Below are positions 7,759 to 16,455 of a stretch of 49,542 nucleotides of DNA, piece after piece; position 1 is the first letter of the stretch; each line of letters opens with the position of its first letter. The DNA is from Candidatus Yaniella excrementigallinarum (GTDB lineage Bacteria > Actinomycetota > Actinomycetes > Actinomycetales > Micrococcaceae), in the NCBI GenBank assembly GCA_019113675.1, contig DXHA01000004.1:1-49542 (forward strand), written 5' to 3'. The notes beneath the pieces were generated by a model that did not search any database, was not told the origin of the DNA, and worked only from the letters and a program-made list of their open reading frames with translations. A program made the translations under genes and the position numbers.

Positions 7759-9825
7759 ATGAATTCCACAGCATCAGGCACACGACTCGACCGGTTGAGC
7801 AGGTCACTAACCTCCCGCAAAGGGGCTTGGTGGTGGCTGGCCGGGGCCATTATTGTCATACTCGGCGTCTTCGGCGTATTCGGGCAGGCCGATATGACCA
7901 CCGGAAATGACCAGGCACCACTGGGCTCCGAATCTGAACAGGTCGAAGAACTCCTTGAAAAATTCTCCGACAGTGACGAACAATCAGTCCTACTGATTGC
8001 ATCTCGCACCGATGGTGCAGATATTACCGATACTGATCTGGCCGATTTCCAACAGGCAGCCAACGACGTCGATAGCAACTTTGTCGAAGATCCCTCAGAT
8101 CCGCTGCCCAGCGACGACAATGCTATTGCGATGATTACCGCACCCATTACCGTGGGCGATGCTTCATCCGAAACCGCCGACACCATTAAAGCGTTGCGCG
8201 CTGATGTGAGTGAACACATGCCCGCAGACCTGGACATCCAGGTTACCGGGGGTCCAGCGTTTGCTGCTGATATCGCTTCGTCCTTCGACGGTGCAGATTT
8301 CACGTTGCTAGCCGTAACCATCGCCATCGTCGCCGTCTTACTGATCGCCACCTACCGGTCACCGGTGCTGTGGCTGATCCCGTTGGCAGTTGTTGGTGTA
8401 GCTGACCGGTTGGCCGCGAACCTGACTGCGGCGATCGCTGAAGCCACCGGACAACAATTCGATCCGGGTATCGTCAGCGTACTGGTCTTCGGGGCAGGCA
8501 CCAACTACGCGCTGCTGCTGATTTCTCGCTACCGCGAAGAGCTCAGCCGCAACGATAACCACCGCAGTGCTATGGCGGCGGCTTGGCGTAAAAGCTTTGG
8601 TGCCATTGCCGCATCAAACGTCACCGTCGTATTGGCTCTACTGGGCTTGTTATTAGCCGTTATCCCACGAACCCACGGGTTAGGGATTTCTGCTTCCGTT
8701 GGCCTACTGGTTGCAGCCCTTACCGCCTTATTCCTACTACCCGTGGTCCTGGTACTATTTGGCCGCAAAGTCTTCTGGCCATTCATCCCATCTCCACAAA
8801 AACCTGCCAAACACGGTGCGGTATGGTCCAAGATTGCCCACACCGTGATGCTGCGTCCAGCAGTCAGCATGGTAAGCGGTCTCATTGTGCTCGCCGTGCT
8901 TGCCACCGGGTTATTCAGCGTGAAAATCGGGTTGGACCAGACCGAACAATTCCGGGTCAAATCTGAATCAGCAGAAGGCTTTGAAGTCCTAGCCGAACAC
9001 TTCCCAGCAGGCGAGGCCCAACCCATCGACATCATTGCGGATAAACAGGCAACCGGCGATGTTATTGAGGCCGCCGAAAACGTTGACGGCGTAACGCGCG
9101 CCAACCCGGTGGCTACCTCCACTGACGATACCTTGAGCCACATCATGGTTGTTGCTGATCCCGAACCAGACACCCAAGCAAGCTTTGACGTCGTCACCGA
9201 CCTGCGCGACACCATGCATGACCTTGATGGAGCCGATGCCGTAGTTGGCGGTGCCACCGCCGTTGATATGGACGCCCGTGACGGCAACAAACACGACTCG
9301 GCAGTCGTGGCACCCATCGTGTTGGGTGTGGCCTTTATCGTGTTGATCATCCTCTTGCGCTCGCTGTTGGCACCCGTGCTTTTACTGCTAATCAACATTG
9401 CCAGCGCGGCCGCGGCCATCGGGGCCGGCGCATGGGTATCCGGGCTGGTGTTTGAACAGTCAGCACTGGATGTCCAAGTCCCGGTTCTGGCGTTTATGTT
9501 CCTGGTGGCATTAGGTATCGACTACACGATCTTCTTGACCCACCGGGCCCGTCACGAAGCCTTGGAACACGGCACCAAAGAAGGTATGGCTCGCGCCTTG
9601 GCCCACACCGGCTCGGTTATCACCTCGGCGGGGATCGTCTTGGCCGCCGTCTTTGCCGCACTGGGTGTACTACCGCTAGTTGTGCTGGGACAACTAGGGA
9701 TGATCGTGTGCATCGGGGTGCTGATCGATACCGTTGTGGTGCGCAGCGTGATCGTGCCAGCGCTGTTTGGGCTGATCGGTGACAAGATCTGGTGGCCTGG
9801 AAAACTTCCAGTCGGGTCTGCATAA
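7759..9825 (+). CDS. MMPL-family RND-type membrane exporter
   Basis: A 688-residue transporter of the MMPL/YdfJ type with two repeats, each an exported loop after the first helix (about 40-190 and 390-500) followed by a bundle of helices. In the second repeat the proton-relay pair of the family is intact (GIDYTIFLTHRAR, D588). In the first repeat the equivalent position reads GTNYALLLISRYREE, with Asn249 in place of the Asp found in well-studied MmpL proteins. Substrates in the family are lipids, drugs and dyes. It is the first gene of a four-gene operon with a two-component system, divergent from a TipAS regulator, so drug or envelope-stress export is the likely role (inference). Confidence 0.9.
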   Translation: MNSTASGTRLDRLSRSLTSRKGAWWWLAGAIIVILGVFGVFGQADMTTGNDQAPLGSESEQVEELLEKFSDSDEQSVLLIASRTDGADITDTDLADFQQAANDVDSNFVEDPSDPLPSDDNAIAMITAPITVGDASSETADTIKALRADVSEHMPADLDIQVTGGPAFAADIASSFDGADFTLLAVTIAIVAVLLIATYRSPVLWLIPLAVVGVADRLAANLTAAIAEATGQQFDPGIVSVLVFGAGTNYALLLISRYREELSRNDNHRSAMAAAWRKSFGAIAASNVTVVLALLGLLLAVIPRTHGLGISASVGLLVAALTALFLLPVVLVLFGRKVFWPFIPSPQKPAKHGAVWSKIAHTVMLRPAVSMVSGLIVLAVLATGLFSVKIGLDQTEQFRVKSESAEGFEVLAEHFPAGEAQPIDIIADKQATGDVIEAAENVDGVTRANPVATSTDDTLSHIMVVADPEPDTQASFDVVTDLRDTMHDLDGADAVVGGATAVDMDARDGNKHDSAVVAPIVLGVAFIVLIILLRSLLAPVLLLLINIASAAAAIGAGAWVSGLVFEQSALDVQVPVLAFMFLVALGIDYTIFLTHRARHEALEHGTKEGMARALAHTGSVITSAGIVLAAVFAALGVLPLVVLGQLGMIVCIGVLIDTVVVRSVIVPALFGLIGDKIWWPGKLPVGSA

Positions 9826-9832
9826 TAAGCCA

Positions 9833-11101
9833 ATGAGCATTGTTAATACACCGCTAAAGTACTCGGGCGCCACAAATGGTGCTACCCGACGGGCCATGGC
9901 CATCGGTCAGTATGTCATCGCCGTGGTACTAACCGTTGTAGGAATGTTGCGCGGGCTAGCAGATGCCGCGGCACCGGTGATCGCAGTGGTGGCCATCGGG
10001 ATATTATTCCTGGCTTGGCACACCGCCGGCAGCTGGATCCCCAAACGCACCGATTCGCTGCGACTGCTGCGATGGTGGCTCATCGGGCTGGCAGCGCTAT
10101 GGGTAGCAGCAGTTGCTATAACGGCCGAATACATTTGGCTGGCCTTCTTATTGTGGTTGCTGGCCGGGCACCTGCTGCCGGGCCGAGGCGCACTGGTATT
10201 TTCCGTGGTGGTCTATGCGGTCTCGGTGGTCGCACCAATTCTGCACTACGGTCAGACTACCTACCCCAACATCTTTGGCCCGCTGATCGGAGGGGTATTT
10301 GCCCTGGGTATTTCCCGCGGCTACTTGGAGTTGTTGCGTGAATCGGAAGCTCGACAGCAACTGGTAAACCATCTGACCCGGGCCCAAGAAGAAACCGCAC
10401 GGCTACAAGACGAACTAGCCCTAGCGCAACGCCATTCCGGGGCGTTAGCGGAACGTACCAGAATATCGCGAGATATCCACGACACCGTCGCCCAAGGGTT
10501 ATCCTCCATCCGGTTGATAGCCCACGCCGAACAGGACCGCAGTCACGATGCCCAACACATCAAAACCCTGGCACATTTGGAATCGGTTGCCACCGAGTCA
10601 CTGGCCGATGTTCGGCGCATCATCGCCGCACTGGCCCCGGCTGAACTCGATGACGACGGGCTGGCTAGCGCCCTGCAGGGCATGCTGGACCGGTTGCATG
10701 CCACCACCGGTATTCATACCGAACTGCGAACCGATGCCACACTGCCTGCCTTGACCCCAGATGCGGAAGTGGCCCTACTGCGCACCGCGCAATCGGCACT
10801 GGGCAATATTCGGGAACACTCCGCAGCGACCATGGCGGTACTTACCCTCATTGATGCCACCGATGCTATTCGGTTAGACATTATCGACGACGGGGTAGGT
10901 TTTGATCCCACCGGGCTGGAGGCCTCCTCGGAGCAGAGCTCGGCTAGCTCCTACGGGCTGCGCTTCATGCGTGCACGGTTACGTGAGCTAGGTGGTGGAC
11001 TCGATATTGAATCCAGTCCCGGCCAAGGCACCGCGCTATCGGCCTACTTACCCGTGAATCCGGGTATGGATACCCGCCCAGTAACTCAGGAGAATACATG
11101 A
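9833..11101 (+). CDS. NarL-type sensor histidine kinase (HisKA_3)
   Basis: A 422-residue kinase; the start MSIVNTPLKYS lies 7 nt after the exporter stop, preferred over an upstream in-frame ATG inside the exporter. Residues 1-170 hold about six hydrophobic helices, then a coiled coil (ESEARQQLVNHLTRAQEETA). The HisKA_3 phosphorylation motif is ERTRISRDIHDTVAQGLSSI. The ATPase domain shows IDDGVGFDP and GLRFMRARLRELGGGLDIES. The N box (ALGNIREHS) is a weak version of the usual NAxKHA. The membrane part has no long external loop, as in intramembrane-sensing kinases. It overlaps its response regulator by four bases. Confidence 0.93.
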   Translation: MSIVNTPLKYSGATNGATRRAMAIGQYVIAVVLTVVGMLRGLADAAAPVIAVVAIGILFLAWHTAGSWIPKRTDSLRLLRWWLIGLAALWVAAVAITAEYIWLAFLLWLLAGHLLPGRGALVFSVVVYAVSVVAPILHYGQTTYPNIFGPLIGGVFALGISRGYLELLRESEARQQLVNHLTRAQEETARLQDELALAQRHSGALAERTRISRDIHDTVAQGLSSIRLIAHAEQDRSHDAQHIKTLAHLESVATESLADVRRIIAALAPAELDDDGLASALQGMLDRLHATTGIHTELRTDATLPALTPDAEVALLRTAQSALGNIREHSAATMAVLTLIDATDAIRLDIIDDGVGFDPTGLEASSEQSSASSYGLRFMRARLRELGGGLDIESSPGQGTALSAYLPVNPGMDTRPVTQENT

Positions 11102-11718
11102 CCATCACCGTACTGCTCGTTGACGACCACCCGGTGGTCCGCACCGGATTACGTGCCGTGCTGGATACCGGAAGTGAAGTGTCCATTGTGGCAGAAGCAG
11201 CCAGCGGGGAAGAAGCACTGACCTTGGCCGAACATTTCCAACCGGATGTCGTGCTATGTGATTTGCAATTAGGCGTTGGCATGGATGGCATCCAAACAGC
11301 CCGAGCACTGCGAAAGCTGGACCCGGCCCCAACGGTGCTGATCCTGTCGACATATGATCGCGACGCCGATGTTATGGGTGCCATGGATGCTGGAGCGGCC
11401 GGATACATACTCAAAGATGCCACCCCGGAAACCATCATTGACGGTATTCAGCGGGTTGCCGCCGGTGAAACCGTGCTTGCCCCCCAAATGGCCTCCCGTG
11501 TCCTAGCTGGGATGCGCGACCCACTACCGGAACTGACAGAACGCGAACGCGAAGTCCTCAGACTGGTGGCCACGGGAGCCACCAATAAAGAAATGGCCCG
11601 ACAACTCTTCGTTGCCGAAGCCACCGTCAAGTCCCACCTGGTACATATCTTTACCAAACTTGGCGTCGATAACCGGGCGCGGGCCGTTGCGCTGGCGCAA
11701 GAAACCGGCCTCATTTGA
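11098..11718 (+). CDS. LuxR/NarL-family response regulator
   Basis: A 206-residue regulator whose start overlaps the kinase stop (ATGA). The receiver domain shows VDDHPVVRTG, the phosphoacceptor aspartate in VVLCDLQLG and the conserved lysine in YILKDATPE. The C-terminal LuxR-type helix-turn-helix is LTEREREVLRLVATGATNKE through VKSHLVHIFTKLGV. It surely pairs with the upstream kinase, and probably controls this exporter operon or itself (inference). Confidence 0.95.
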   Translation: MTITVLLVDDHPVVRTGLRAVLDTGSEVSIVAEAASGEEALTLAEHFQPDVVLCDLQLGVGMDGIQTARALRKLDPAPTVLILSTYDRDADVMGAMDAGAAGYILKDATPETIIDGIQRVAAGETVLAPQMASRVLAGMRDPLPELTEREREVLRLVATGATNKEMARQLFVAEATVKSHLVHIFTKLGVDNRARAVALAQETGLI

Positions 11719-11753
11719 GGCCACAGACCTCAGAACAGAAAGGAAACCACACA

Positions 11754-12209
11754 GTGCGTAAACTCTTCTACGCTGCATTTAGCTACATGGTCATCGGAGC
11801 ACTTTCCGGCCTCTACTACTGAGAACTAACCAAATCCCGGGACTTCCCATCCTCGGAATTCAGTCAGCTACCTCTGGTACACACCCACGTGCTGACCCTG
11901 GGCTTTATTGTCTTGCTCATTGTTCTTGTCTTGGAACACAAGTTCAAGCTAAGCCAATCCAACCTTTTCAACTGGTTCTTTTGGACCTACAACATTGGTC
12001 TGATTCTTACCGCTGGCATGTTGGCCGTACGCGGCACCATGACTGTTGTGGGCAGTGAGCCCGGCCCAGCCACCGCGGGTATCTCTGGTTTAGGACACAT
12101 CTTCCTGACCCTAGGCATGGTCCTGTTGTTCTTGAACTTGCGTACGGCACTGAAACCACACTTCCGCACCGGATCCGGTGCCCCACAGGTTGAATCATCC
12201 GTCCTATAG
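11754..12209 (+). pseudogene. DUF2871 membrane protein gene with an in-frame TGA at codon 23
   Basis: Reading from the GTG at 11754 (preceded by AAAGGAAA) gives VRKLFYAAFSYMVIGALSG then LYY, a TGA stop at 11820-11822, and in the same frame ELTKSRDFPS followed by the rest of a DUF2871 protein (FNWFFWTYNIGLILTAGM, ending ESSVL). DUF2871 proteins usually have an arginine at the stop position (YYRE), so CGA to TGA is the simplest explanation. Four helices remain if translation restarts near 11889, but the first helix would be lost. It is the last gene of the MMPL two-component operon and ends directly against qsuB. Confidence 0.75.
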
Positions 12210-14036
12210 TCGGCGTTGTTGCTCGTGTTGTTCCTGGGCTGCCAACCGGACGGCAGCATTTCCAGGGCCATAGCCCTGGTAGGACCCGATACGCTGGACC
12301 AGCTCAATGAATAGCCCGCCAAGGGTTTCGGAGTATAGGTGCAAAAATTCCCCGTCAGCATTGCGATCATAGAGGATCCCTAACCGTTGCCAACGCCGTA
12401 CCGTGGCATCGTCAAGTCCAAAGCGGGCCTGCAGATCCACATAGTAGTTCGTGGGAATGGGCAGTACCGCAAGTCCGGCATCGATTGCCGCTGCGGCGCG
12501 TTGTTCAAGATCATCCACCGCTAGGGCAATATGGCCCGGATAGCGTACCGGCTCACCAGCACGGTTTGTATAGGTACGAGGCACCCGGTTGAAAACCCAG
12601 CGAATGCCGCCACGAGGTGATTCCAATGCTTGGGAATGGACCAGTCCGCGCGGTGAGGCAACATCTTGACCGGGTAGGGCATTCATCCGCAGCGTTGCCA
12701 GGGTAAAGAGCACCGATGCACCGAAGTGATCGCGTGCCTCGGGCACATTCAAATGATCCAACCGGATGGTGTTGGTGTTGTCGGCCAGCCGGTCAAGATC
12801 AGCGCCAAATTCGGTTGGCCAGCTGGCCGCGGTGTCATCGACGAAGAAGAATTGCATACCGCCGGGGCCAAATACCCCGGGCAAACGTACCTCATCGGCG
12901 GTGACCGGACGCGATACCACGGGTGCGCCTAATGCTCGCGCCCGGGCCAGGGCATCGTTGCTGTTGGCAACCTGTAATGCCACCGAGCTAATATAGGTGC
13001 CGCCCTGGTGGACGGGCGTTAGCACGACTTTGACTCCACCGGCAACAAACAGTTGGGCGGTTTTGCGGCGATGCTGCCCAATAAAAGCAAACCCGAGTGC
13101 CCCCAGTAGGGCCCCGCACTCATCGGGTGCATCAGTGGTGACTTCGACATGATCAATGACCTCCACCGGATCGATTTTTGGCATCGCGGTCAGCTGGTCA
13201 CGTGCCGGATTATCGGTGGACAAGTGTCCACGGGCACCTTGTTGGATCCAACGTAGTGACCGTAAACCATCGGCGGCGGTAATACTGGGGTCGGTCTCGC
13301 GAAAGACGTCATTGAAAATTTCTAAGGATAGCGGTCCCGAATATCCGGCTTGGGTCAGATAGGTCATGAACTCGACCATGTCGAAGCTGCCCTCACCGGG
13401 AAATACCCGGTGGTGGCGCGACCACGGCAATACGTCCATGCCAAGTTCTGGGGCATCGGCCAATTGAACAAAATAGATTTTCTCAGCCGGGATTTCTGGG
13501 ATCCGTGATGGGTCATCGCCTCGAGACAAAATGTGAAACGAATCCAAACACACCCCCAAGTTGGGGTGGTCAGCGGCTTGGACTAGCTGCCAGCAGTGCC
13601 AGTAGGTGTTAACATAGGTTCCCCAGGCCAAGGCCTCATAGGCGATGTACATACCGTAGCGGTGGGCAAGTTCTGCAGCCCGGCGTAACTGGCCGGCTAT
13701 AACAGTGTCGTCTTCCACCGTGGCGGTGCCCACGTTGGAAGGCACCAGAATCATATTCATGCCCAGCTGTTGCATGAGTTGGAATTTTGCTTCCAACCGG
13801 TGCAGGTTCTTTTCAAATAGCTCTTCGGTGACACCTTCCAGATCCCGAAATGGCTGATATAAATCCAGACGCAGTTCTAAACGTTGGGCCAGTGCCCGAA
13901 TTTCGGCGGGGGAGGACGGCGAAACCACCAAGTCGGCTTCGAAGATTTCGATGCCGTCGAAACCGGCTGCGGCACAGGCCTGCATTTTTTCTTCTAGCGT
14001 GCCGGAAAGACATACCGTGGCAATAGAAGTTTTCAT
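12204..14036 (-). CDS. qsuB: 3-dehydroshikimate dehydratase fused to an HPPD-like domain (QsuB type)
   Basis: This 610-residue protein converts 3-dehydroshikimate to protocatechuate, linking quinate/shikimate to the beta-ketoadipate pathway. Residues 1-270 form a TIM barrel of the sugar-isomerase-like type, with the metal-binding positions known for the QsuB group visible at Glu134 (AYEALAW), Asp165 (VCLDSF), Gln191 (YFVQLAD) and Glu239 (LSLEIF). Residues 290-600 form a two-part VOC/4-hydroxyphenylpyruvate-dioxygenase-like domain ending in ETLGGLFIELVQR. Such fusions are typical of actinobacteria and pseudomonads. It overlaps the dehydrogenase start by four bases and is the last gene of the leftward qsu operon. 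No protocatechuate dioxygenase gene is in the window. Confidence 0.93.
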   Translation of the reverse strand: MKTSIATVCLSGTLEEKMQACAAAGFDGIEIFEADLVVSPSSPAEIRALAQRLELRLDLYQPFRDLEGVTEELFEKNLHRLEAKFQLMQQLGMNMILVPSNVGTATVEDDTVIAGQLRRAAELAHRYGMYIAYEALAWGTYVNTYWHCWQLVQAADHPNLGVCLDSFHILSRGDDPSRIPEIPAEKIYFVQLADAPELGMDVLPWSRHHRVFPGEGSFDMVEFMTYLTQAGYSGPLSLEIFNDVFRETDPSITAADGLRSLRWIQQGARGHLSTDNPARDQLTAMPKIDPVEVIDHVEVTTDAPDECGALLGALGFAFIGQHRRKTAQLFVAGGVKVVLTPVHQGGTYISSVALQVANSNDALARARALGAPVVSRPVTADEVRLPGVFGPGGMQFFFVDDTAASWPTEFGADLDRLADNTNTIRLDHLNVPEARDHFGASVLFTLATLRMNALPGQDVASPRGLVHSQALESPRGGIRWVFNRVPRTYTNRAGEPVRYPGHIALAVDDLEQRAAAAIDAGLAVLPIPTNYYVDLQARFGLDDATVRRWQRLGILYDRNADGEFLHLYSETLGGLFIELVQRIGSYQGYGPGNAAVRLAAQEQHEQQRRL

Positions 14037-14929
14037 ACATGCTCCTTAAGATCTCCGGCGACCTGTTCTGCTGCGATAAGAGCTTCCAAATGCTGTTGCA
14101 TTCGTGCCCGATCCGGCTGCAGCCCGGTGACAAGTTGGAAGGTATCGGCTGCTTGGCCTACGGCCATGGCCTGGCCGGGCATCACGGCACAACCTAGGGC
14201 AGCGGCGGTGTCAATCAATTCGGTGCGTGCCGGGCGGTAAACAATATCGGCCACCCAGTGGTGGGGTTGCAATACTGCGGGATCCAAAGGCACACCCGGA
14301 TGCGAAAACATCCCGATGGGGCTGGCATTGACGATACCGGTGGCCTGCGGAACCCACTGCGCAGCCTGCTGCGGGGTGCCTGCCCGTAACTGCAATGAAC
14401 TGTTGGTGGTTGCTTGTAATTGGGCTATAAGTGCTTGGGCACGTCCCAAATCCGGGTCTAGTACGGATAACCGGGCTGTTCCGGCACCCACAAGCGCATC
14501 GGCCACCGCGGAACCAGCGCCGCCGGCACCGAAAAGCACTACATCAGTCAGATCCGCGGTGGGTAGTTCTCTGGCCAAAGCCGAGAAGAAGCCTGAACGA
14601 TCCGTGTTAAAACCAACCAGACGGCCCTCGGCAACCAATACGGTATTGCACGCGCCGAGACGCCGGGCTGCCGGATCGACCTCGTCGAGTGTATCTACTA
14701 CTACCTGTTTGCACGGGTGGGTGATGTTGAAAGCATCGAAGCCCAGCTCGATTCCTGCATTCAATAGCCTACCCACATCGCTGGCCGGCAAATCTAATTC
14801 GGTCAGATCAATCGGTCGGTACACAAACCGTAGGCCCTGAGCTGCGCCTTCTTGTTCGTGCATGGGCGGGGTCAGGGAGGGCCGAACGCCTTCACCGATC
14901 AGACCCATCAGATAACTGTGTTTACTCAT
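14033..14929 (-). CDS. qsuD: Quinate/shikimate dehydrogenase (AroE superfamily, catabolic type)
   Basis: A 298-residue AroE-fold enzyme that oxidises quinate and/or shikimate with a nicotinamide cofactor. The substrate site reads PSLTPPMHE: the second Ser of the biosynthetic SxS motif is Thr, as in characterised quinate/shikimate dehydrogenases. The catalytic lysine is in ITHPCKQVV and the aspartate in FNTDRSGF. The dinucleotide site is LFGAGGAGSA. It overlaps both neighbours by four bases, inside the transporter-dehydrogenase-dehydratase operon, which also argues for a catabolic rather than biosynthetic role. Confidence 0.92.
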   Translation of the reverse strand: MSKHSYLMGLIGEGVRPSLTPPMHEQEGAAQGLRFVYRPIDLTELDLPASDVGRLLNAGIELGFDAFNITHPCKQVVVDTLDEVDPAARRLGACNTVLVAEGRLVGFNTDRSGFFSALARELPTADLTDVVLFGAGGAGSAVADALVGAGTARLSVLDPDLGRAQALIAQLQATTNSSLQLRAGTPQQAAQWVPQATGIVNASPIGMFSHPGVPLDPAVLQPHHWVADIVYRPARTELIDTAAALGCAVMPGQAMAVGQAADTFQLVTGLQPDRARMQQHLEALIAAEQVAGDLKEHV

Positions 14930-16302
14930 TTGCTCACTTCTAATGCTGCGCGCTCTTGCGGGGTGGTGTGCATCTCGTCAATTTCAGCCAGGGTGGCCGC
15001 ATGCGTTTCTTTAGCAGTCATGGCTGCGCCAGCAACAATGACACACACTACTGTGGCAAATAGGGCTGGCAGCAGCCAACCGGTTTGTTGCTGACCGGAT
15101 AATAGAGTAGCAATAACCGGTACAAAGCCGCCGGAGAGGGCGAAACCGATCTGTGTGCCAAGGGCCAAGCCGGTGGCACGCACCCGTACCGGAAACATTT
15201 CCGAATAGAATGATGGCCAGACGGCGTTTGCCGCCGAATACATGGCTCCGGACATCATAATGCCGCCCACAAAAATCCCGATCCAGTTCTCCTGAGTAAT
15301 GGAATAGAGGTATGGGTAGACAAACACCGCGGAGCCCAGCGCGCCAGTAATGAAGACTTTCTTGCGGCCAAAACGATCTGATAGCCGTCCGGCGGCCGGG
15401 ATGGCAAACAGCGCCAATAGATTTGCTAATACAGGCACCCATAACAGGGTGGAGCGATCCAGCTGGTAACCGTTGGTGGCAAAAGAGATTGCCCACACAC
15501 TAATGAAAATATTGATGGTATTAATCAGAGCGCACGCGGTTACCCGTAGGACCGCTTTCCAGTGGAACCGCAGGGTCTGGGTCAGTGGTGATAAGGCCAC
15601 AACTTCTTTGCGGCGGGCCTCAAAGGATGGTGGCTCTTCTAGGTGACGGCGGATCAGATAGGCGAGCACGACTACCACCGCAGAGATCCAAAACGGTATG
15701 CGCCAACCCCAGCTATACAGTTGCTCATCGGTGAGGAAGGTAGTCAGCGGGATGAAAATACCGGTGGCTAATAAGGTGCCGGCCTGAGTTCCGTGCAGTG
15801 TCCAGGAGGTTGTGAGCCCACGGTGTTGCTCATCGGAGTGTTCCAAAGACACCGAGATTGCCGAGGCCTGCTCACCGGAGGCGGAAAGCCCTTGAATGAC
15901 ACGGCATAGCACCAACAGTGCTGGGGCGAGCAATCCTACCTGTTGATAGGTAGGTAGCAGCCCGATCGAGAAGGTGGCTCCACCCATCATAAATAGGGTG
16001 AGCATCAGCACGAAGCGCCGTCCGAGTCTATCTGCCAGCGGTCCCATGATGACGGCGCCAAGTGGGCGGACCACATAGGCGATGCCGACAGTGCCCATTG
16101 CTAGCAGCACGCCGATGCCAGGGGCGGTGGTCTCTGGGAAGAATAGCCTATTGAGTACCAGGGCTGCGGCGGTGCCATAGACAGCAAAATCGTAGTATTC
16201 CAGTGCAGAGCCGATCCAGCTTGCCAGCGCCGCGCGCTTTGGTGTTCGTTGAGGCAGTGCACCGGAGGAATCTGCCTGGACCTTAGCTGCCGATGCAGTC
16301 AG
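14926..16302 (-). CDS. qsuA: MFS quinate/shikimate transporter, apparent CTG start
   Basis: A metabolite:proton symporter of the MFS (ShiA/QsuA-like). Homologous-looking sequence begins well before the first GTG at 16110: SWIGSALEYYDFAVYGTAA, the usual first helix, lies upstream. The frame is open back to a TAG just above 16310 yet contains no ATG, GTG or TTG before that GTG. The only reasonable start is CTG at 16302-16300, with AGGTGA 5 nt upstream, giving 458 residues and 12 helices. The MFS signature GPLADRLGRR and the later GRLSDRFGRK are present. It could also be a gene that has recently lost its ATG. Confidence 0.82.
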   Translation of the reverse strand: MTASAAKVQADSSGALPQRTPKRAALASWIGSALEYYDFAVYGTAAALVLNRLFFPETTAPGIGVLLAMGTVGIAYVVRPLGAVIMGPLADRLGRRFVLMLTLFMMGGATFSIGLLPTYQQVGLLAPALLVLCRVIQGLSASGEQASAISVSLEHSDEQHRGLTTSWTLHGTQAGTLLATGIFIPLTTFLTDEQLYSWGWRIPFWISAVVVVLAYLIRRHLEEPPSFEARRKEVVALSPLTQTLRFHWKAVLRVTACALINTINIFISVWAISFATNGYQLDRSTLLWVPVLANLLALFAIPAAGRLSDRFGRKKVFITGALGSAVFVYPYLYSITQENWIGIFVGGIMMSGAMYSAANAVWPSFYSEMFPVRVRATGLALGTQIGFALSGGFVPVIATLLSGQQQTGWLLPALFATVVCVIVAGAAMTAKETHAATLAEIDEMHTTPQERAALEVSK

Positions 16303-16320
16303 AAGATCACCTATCCTTCT

Positions 16321-16343
16321 CTATTGCCATATATTGGCAATAG
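16321..16343. promoter_or_regulatory. Perfect 9-bp inverted repeat, candidate IclR operator
   Basis: Arms CTATTGCCA and TGGCAATAG are exact reverse complements separated by TATAT. The element sits about 20 nt upstream of the qsuA start, and the IclR gene is on the other side. A second overlapping dyad has arms CATATA (16329-16334) and TATATG (16349-16354). IclR proteins usually bind short palindromes in the divergent spacer of their own cluster, so this is the best operator candidate here. Confidence 0.6.
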
Positions 16344-16455
16344 CTTCTATATGTTGATAATCTATCTTGGAGTGGTGGGCGCCTGTGTGTCAAGCGACAT
16401 GGCTGTGTGCCCTGGGATACCATGAGCTTTGGCCAGACAACGTAAGGGAGAATGG

